Shown here: one piece after another, positions 25,961-29,496 of the stretch | Numbering within the stretch: the stretch's first letter is position 1 | Layout of the letters: every line of letters begins with the position of its first letter | Assembly (NCBI GenBank): GCA_041477795.1 | Contig: JBGOUY010000015.1 | Span: 1 to 29,496, forward strand | Reading direction: 5' to 3' | DNA length: 29,496 nt | Source: DATFMP01 sp041477795 | Lineage (GTDB): Bacteria; SAR324; JACQKK01 | Program-made: the position numbers and the translations under genes | The notes under the pieces: model-generated | Seen by the model: the letters and a program-made list of their open reading frames with translations, nothing else | Told to the model about the DNA's origin: nothing | The model's database searches: none

Positions 25961-26091
25961 GGCCTCCCCCGTCACGCCTGCGGCGTGACCGCCCCCTCCG
26001 AAGGAGGGGGCTCCGGTTGGCGCGTTTCGGTCGCACGGGCACGGCCCCGTGCCACTTTTCCCCCTCCTTCGGAGGGGGTAAGGGGGAGGCC
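25961..26091. repeat. 131-bp inverted-repeat element (MITE-like)
   Basis: Ends are a perfect 10-bp terminal inverted repeat, GGCCTCCCCC (25961-25970) and GGGGGAGGCC (26082-26091). Inside each end is a CCCCCTCC-GAA/TTC-GGAGGGGG palindrome (about 25992-26010 and 26060-26078), and GTCACGCC-TGC-GGCGTGAC forms another hairpin (25971-25989). It fills most of the 322-bp gap between the phage-hub-like gene and ugpQ and codes for nothing recognisable. Confidence 0.8.
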
Positions 26092-26129
26092 TCAGCGCGC
26101 TTCAGCCGGACGGGGTGAGGCCCTGCCGC

Positions 26130-26876
26130 CTAGCGCGGGACGGTGCCGCCGGCCAGCTCGGCCCGCAGGCGGAGCAGGCGCGCGGGCTCGTTGCTGAGGA
26201 TGCCGTCCACCCCCAGCGCCAGCAGGCGCGTCGCCTGCGCCGGGTCGTCCACGGTGAAGGCGCGCACGGCCAGGCCCAGCCCGTGGCTGGCCTGCACCAG
26301 CGCCGCGTCCACCTGCCGGTGGTTTGGATGGATGGCGCTGAAGCCGTGCTCGTGGGCGTAGCGCCACGGCTCGATCAGCACGTCTTGCAGCAGCGCGGCG
26401 CAGGGCAGGCGGGGCTCCAGCGCGAGCGCTTCCTGCAGCGTGCGGTGGTTGAAGGAGGAGAGCGTGACGCGGCCCGCGAGCCCGGCCCGCGCGACAAGCC
26501 GCAGCACGGCGGGCACCAGGCCGGGGTACGGGCAGCGCCCCGTCTTCAGCTCGATGTGCAGTTCCAGCGGCGAGGGCGCCAGCAGCGCCAGCACCGCCTC
26601 CAGTGGGGGCACGCCCTCGCCGCGCAGCGGCGGCCGGAACCACGCCCCCGCCTCCAGCGCCGCCAGCTCCGCCGCGCTGGCCGCACCCACCGCGCCGTGG
26701 CCGGTGGTGGTGCGCTCCAGCGTCTCGTCGTGGATGACGACCGGCACGCCGTCCCGGCTGAGGTGCACGTCGAACTCCACGCCGTCGGCCCCGGCGGCGA
26801 GGGCGGCACGGAAGGCGGCCAGGGTGTTTTCCGGCGCGGCACCCGAGGCGCCGCGGTGGGCGATAATGCGCGTCAT
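26130..26876 (-). CDS. ugpQ: Glycerophosphodiester phosphodiesterase
   Basis: Hydrolyses glycerophosphodiesters (deacylated phospholipids) to glycerol-3-P and an alcohol; the lack of a signal peptide fits the cytoplasmic UgpQ type. 248 aa, like E. coli UgpQ (247). GDPD motifs: IAHRGASGAAPENTLAAF (H8, R9, E16), GVEFDVHLSRDGVPVVIHD with the metal-binding E/D and second catalytic His, LHIELK, and the C-terminal AFTVDDPAQATRLLALGVDGILSNEP. ATG 26876 is the natural start with MTRIIAHRG. It stands alone between the inverted-repeat element and the ZapB-like promoter region; no ugp transporter genes are nearby. Confidence 0.93.
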   Translation of the reverse strand: MTRIIAHRGASGAAPENTLAAFRAALAAGADGVEFDVHLSRDGVPVVIHDETLERTTTGHGAVGAASAAELAALEAGAWFRPPLRGEGVPPLEAVLALLAPSPLELHIELKTGRCPYPGLVPAVLRLVARAGLAGRVTLSSFNHRTLQEALALEPRLPCAALLQDVLIEPWRYAHEHGFSAIHPNHRQVDAALVQASHGLGLAVRAFTVDDPAQATRLLALGVDGILSNEPARLLRLRAELAGGTVPR

Positions 26877-27018
26877 GGCTCCGCTCCCCAGGGCGTCGGG
26901 CCTGGCCTGCGCCGCCCGCCGGGCGCGGCCGCGCGGCCGGCGCCGGCCCCGCAGCCGCCCATGGAGCGGCCCGCTGCGCGCAATCCGCCGCGGGGGTCCG
27001 CGCAGGCAACTAATAAAA

Positions 27019-27071
27019 TTGGAAAAATTCCGATGGTCGTATTGTGTGCCCGTGCGGATTCAGGTATAGAG
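27019..27071 (+). promoter_or_regulatory. Promoter of the ZapB-like gene with an upstream palindrome
   Basis: TTGTGT (27043-27048), a 17-base spacer and TATAGA (27066-27071), about 88 bases before the ATG in a locally AT-richer stretch. Just upstream, ATTGGAA-AAA-TTCCGAT (27019-27035) is a near-perfect palindrome placed like an activator or repressor site. Confidence 0.6.
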
Positions 27072-27158
27072 ATGCTTGAGTCTCTGGCGCTGGATGCGTT
27101 TCGAGGCCCGCTGTGCCCACCATAACGGTCAGGACCTTTGGTGAAAAGGGATTTTGCC

Positions 27159-27428
27159 ATGTCCAACGAGTTGATCACCGCTCTGGAACACCGCGTCACC
27201 TCCGCAGTCGATACGATCGAAGGGCTGCGGACGGAAGTCCGCGTGCTCAAGGAGGAGCGTCAGCTACTCGAGTCCAAGCTGCGCGAACTGCTGCAGAAGA
27301 TCGAGGGCGTGGACAACGGCGCGACGCGCGCGGCCAGCAGCGAGGCGACCCACGATGCCGACGCCAACCGCACGGCGGGCTATGGCTTCGGAACGATGGG
27401 GATGGGTCGATCCACCACCGAATACTAG
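27159..27428 (+). CDS. ZapB-like short coiled-coil protein
   Basis: 89 aa, cytoplasmic. Residues 1-52 (LITALEHRVTSAVDTIEGLR, then VRVLKEERQLLESKLRELLQKI) form a continuous heptad-type coiled coil like ZapB and the short coiled-coil proteins often encoded next to zapA. The tail is Ala/Asp- and Gly-rich (GYGFGTMGMG). ATG 27159 has AAAAGGG about nine bases upstream; a TTG at 27138 is in frame but poorer. No zapA or 5-formyl-THF cyclo-ligase gene follows, the usual company of this family in Gammaproteobacteria. A role in Z-ring organisation is by resemblance only. Confidence 0.75.
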   Translation: MSNELITALEHRVTSAVDTIEGLRTEVRVLKEERQLLESKLRELLQKIEGVDNGATRAASSEATHDADANRTAGYGFGTMGMGRSTTEY

Positions 27429-27549
27429 AGCCGTCCCAGCGCAGCGTGGGGGCGCCGGCTTCGTCGGCGCTCCGGCCCGCAGCCGAGGCCGCCACCGCGG
27501 AGGGACCCGTCAGCCGCACCCGCTGGCCAGGCCGGCGTGCGCGTGCCGG

Positions 27550-27605
27550 GCGGAGCCTGCGGCGCGTCGTGCGGAACGTCGTGCGGAGCCTGCGGCGCAT
27601 CGTGC
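27550..27605 (+). repeat. Two-unit tandem repeat, 33-bp period
   Basis: GCGGAGCCTGCGGCGC plus RTCGTGC occurs at 27550-27572 and 27583-27605 with a single difference. The period is a multiple of three, so in a reading frame it would give an 11-residue repeat (AEPAARRAERR / AEPAAHRAARA in one frame). Confidence 0.7.
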
Positions 27606-27762
27606 AGCGCGGGCCGCCGCGCCGATATATGCGCGGCGCACGGCAAGTCCCGGCAATCCCGCGAACCCCGCCGCGGCCGCCCGCCTCCAACCCGCGTATG
27701 ACCGCGCCTTTGCAGCGCGCCGCGCCGCCCGGGGCGGCCGGGCGCGCCTCCCATCGTCCCGT

Positions 27763-27806
27763 TAGAAAGCCTGTGAAAAACAACGGCTGCGAGGGAGCAA
27801 GCCCCC
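27763..27806 (-). repeat. Dispersed repeat family, copy D (half element)
   Basis: TAGAAAGCCTGTGAAA... leading into AGGGAGCAAGCCCCC (27792-27806). It matches copy C from the TAG inward almost base for base, then diverges; the central hairpin and far arm are missing. It ends 24 bases before the TPR gene start. No confident gene ends at this TAG. Confidence 0.75.
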
Positions 27807-27830
27807 GAAGGCCAAGACCCTGTTGGTCAC

Positions 27831-29496
27831 ATGCCCCTTAGCCCCGCCTGCGCCGTCCGAGCGCATCCGCTGCGGCCCCCCGTCTGCCGGCTGCGCGGAG
27901 GGGCGCTGCTGCTCGCCGTGCTGGCCCACCTGGCGGCCCTGGCGTTGCTGACGGTGCCGGCGCCGCCCGTGCGCGCCGCGCCGCCGCGACCGCCCTTCGC
28001 CGTGGCCGTGCTGCCCTTCGCCGACCTGCGTCACCCCGACCAGCCCTCCTGGCTCGGGCGCTACCTGCAGGAGCGCATCGCCAAGGCCCTGCTGCGCGCG
28101 CCGCAGGTGGCCGTGCTGGCCGGGGAGGCCGCGGCGCAGTGGCAGCGCAAGCTCGGCCTGCCGCCGGGCGAGCCGCTCCGCGCCGATGCGCTCGCGCCGC
28201 TGGGCGTGACCGTCGCCGTAAGCGGCTCCACGCAGGAGGTGCTGGGCCTGGTGGAGGTGCGGCTGCACGCGGTGACGGCCGAGGGCGATCTGCTCGCCGG
28301 GGACGCCGGGCGGCTGCGCATCGCGCTGCGCAGCGATCCGCCGGCCGTGGCGCTGGAGCGCGTGCTGGGCACCCTGCAGGCCGCGCTGCTGCCCACGTTG
28401 CCGCCCTCGGTGCCCCTCGCCGAGCCCCGCCCGCCCGCCGACTGGCAGGCGGTGGAGACGCTCTACACGCTGCTGGGGCAGGTGCCCGTGCCGGGCGACC
28501 GCGCCGCGCGGCCGGAGCGGGTGGCGCGCCTGCGCCCGCTGGCGGCCGACCCGGCGCTGGGCCCGCGCGCCCGCGAAGCCCTGGCCGGCGCGCTGCTGGA
28601 GCAGGCGCTGCTCTACCAGCCCGAGGGCGCCGGCCGCGAGCTGATGCTGGGCGACGCGCTGCAGCAGGCCACCCTGGCCCTCCAGGCCGACCCGCGCGAT
28701 ACGCAGCGCTTAGCCCTCAAGGCCGAGCTGCACTTCTTCCTCAAGCAGTATTTCGAGGCCAAGACCGATGCCTCCGTGGCCCGCCTGCGCAATCCGCTGG
28801 AGGGCCTGGCCTACGTGGTGCTGGGGCTGGTCGCGGGGCTGTCGACGGGCGAGGCCAGCGAGCGGTTCAAGCGCGCCCTGGCCATCGATCCCTTCCTGCG
28901 CACGGACGCGCGGCCGGCTGGCAGCGCGCCGTTCCAGGGCGGCATCCTCGAGCCCTCCTTCGCCGAGTGGGAGCGCCTGCGCGCCAATCGCGGCCTGGCC
29001 CGCCCGGACGACACGCCGGCGCTGCTGGCGCAGGCCATCGACCGCTTCGAGCAGCGCCAGTACGACGAGGCCGAGCGCCTCTTCAAGCAGGCCGCCGAGC
29101 GCGACGAGCTGGACCCCGTGCCGCTGCTGTACCTGAACCGCATCCTCATCGCGCGCGGACACCCGGAGGAAGCGCTGCCCGGCCTGCGCCGGCTGCTGGC
29201 CGGCAACCCGCAGGACCCCGACCTGCTGCGTGCCCTGGCCACGGCGCTGGCGGCCAGCGGCGAGCACGCCGAAGCGGTCAAGACGTACCGCCAGCTCCTC
29301 GCCGATCATGCGGACGACCTGCCCGGCTGGCGCGGCCTGGCCGCCTCGCAGATCGCGCTGGAGAACTGGCCCGACGCCCTGACCGCCCTGCGCGCCGTGC
29401 TGCAGGCCGCGCCGGACGATGCGCAGGCGTGGCTGCAACTGGGCACGGTGCAGGCGCACCTGGAGGACTGGGCGGGCGCGCAGGGGGCGCTGGAGC
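27831..29496 (+). CDS. Secreted TPR-repeat protein (runs off the window)
   Basis: 555 codons visible, no stop before the end. A signal peptide or anchor lies at about residues 22-47 (LRGGALLLAVLAHLAALALLTV, then PVRA). A TolB/CsgG-like N-terminal domain follows (FAVAVLPFADL...SWLGRYLQERIAKALL, then VAVSGSTQE, about 53-150), the type that reads 'AVLPF...L' in many periplasmic or lipoprotein-like proteins. Then come helical repeats: a TPR-like tract from about 235, with clear units near the end (QYDEAERLFKQAAERD, HPEEALPGLRRLLAGNP, EHAEAVKTYRQLLADH, NWPDALTALRAVLQAAPDD). ATG 27831 lacks a good Shine-Dalgarno; a GTG at 27918 would cut the signal peptide. Probably a periplasmic scaffold; partners unknown. 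Confidence 0.8.
   Translation, partial: MPLSPACAVRAHPLRPPVCRLRGGALLLAVLAHLAALALLTVPAPPVRAAPPRPPFAVAVLPFADLRHPDQPSWLGRYLQERIAKALLRAPQVAVLAGEAAAQWQRKLGLPPGEPLRADALAPLGVTVAVSGSTQEVLGLVEVRLHAVTAEGDLLAGDAGRLRIALRSDPPAVALERVLGTLQAALLPTLPPSVPLAEPRPPADWQAVETLYTLLGQVPVPGDRAARPERVARLRPLAADPALGPRAREALAGALLEQALLYQPEGAGRELMLGDALQQATLALQADPRDTQRLALKAELHFFLKQYFEAKTDASVARLRNPLEGLAYVVLGLVAGLSTGEASERFKRALAIDPFLRTDARPAGSAPFQGGILEPSFAEWERLRANRGLARPDDTPALLAQAIDRFEQRQYDEAERLFKQAAERDELDPVPLLYLNRILIARGHPEEALPGLRRLLAGNPQDPDLLRALATALAASGEHAEAVKTYRQLLADHADDLPGWRGLAASQIALENWPDALTALRAVLQAAPDDAQAWLQLGTVQAHLEDWAGAQGALE

Larger units (their letters stand above)
27429..27830. other. 402-bp region without a convincing gene
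   Basis: Holds a GCGCCG/CGGCGC hairpin just past the ZapB-like stop (27452-27470), and a 33-bp-period tandem repeat. In the repeat, 27550-27572 and 27583-27605 are 22/23 identical, each starting GCGGAGCCTGCGGCGC. It also holds the CGCCGATATATGCGCGGCGC stretch near 27620 and repeat copy D at the end. Open frames cross it on both strands (one ending at TAG 27765), but codon position three is not GC-enriched along them, so I leave them out; a decayed gene is possible. Confidence 0.5.

Noticed and set aside
25808..25975. Longer N-terminus for the phage-hub-like protein
   Set aside because: The extension is Pro/Ala/Arg-rich, overlaps the inverted-repeat element, and a GTG with a good GGAGG lies at 25807.
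27247..27783. 178-aa minus-strand frame opposite the ZapB-like gene and its downstream gap
   Set aside because: Arg-rich low-complexity sequence, overlaps a better gene, no ribosome-binding site and it begins inside repeat copy D.

Overview
This window comes from a very GC-rich (about 70% by eye) Gram-negative bacterium, most likely a high-GC Gammaproteobacterium. The evidence is lipopolysaccharide and outer-membrane genes (a GmhB-type heptose bisphosphate phosphatase, an LpxL/HtrB-type acyltransferase, a YibQ-type protein), a SPOR/LysM envelope protein, a ZapB-like coiled coil, a class I AroA and an AmtB. I cannot name the genus.

Layout. 1-5923 (minus strand): a phosphoketolase cut by the window edge, acetate kinase and a patatin-like lipase, preceded by propionyl-CoA synthetase. 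5924-6489: non-coding and full of duplicated repeats. 6490-8716 (plus): aroA, a small repeat-bearing protein and a MobA-like nucleotidyltransferase, joined by 4-base overlaps. 8736-8873: an inverted-repeat element. 8890-9510: a NudL-type Nudix hydrolase, convergent with a ferredoxin-like protein (TTG start). 10600-11742: a LysM/SPOR protein. 12100-17558 (minus): a tight five-gene run from a UvrA-family ATPase through two paralogous small exported proteins and an acyltransferase to GmhB. 17638-19848: a lower-GC accessory block with a SAMHD1/YwfO-like HD phosphohydrolase, a YwgA-like partner and a DUF4926 protein. 19890-22548: an alkaline-phosphatase-superfamily hydrolase divergent from a YibQ-type deacetylase. 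22705-24081: amtB behind a sigma-54-like site. 24282-27428: a YfcD-type Nudix protein, an orphan phage-hub-like protein, a glycerophosphodiesterase and a ZapB-like protein. 27831 to the end: a secreted TPR protein running off the window.

How genes fit together. Phosphoketolase makes acetyl phosphate from xylulose-5-P or fructose-6-P, and acetate kinase turns it into ATP and acetate; PrpE activates propionate (possibly acetate) nearby. The uvrA-led cluster mixes a divergent DNA-repair-type ATPase with envelope genes. The HD/YwgA pair has its own promoter, a 4-base overlap and atypical composition, as expected of an acquired nucleotide-metabolism or defence module.

The most unusual feature is the population of intergenic repeats. 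One family carries AGGGAGCAAGCCCCCT and a GC-rich hairpin. It occurs four times, and each copy begins 22-24 bases after a TAG; in three of the four that TAG is the stop codon of a gene. No tRNA, rRNA, CRISPR array, transposase or integrase was found.
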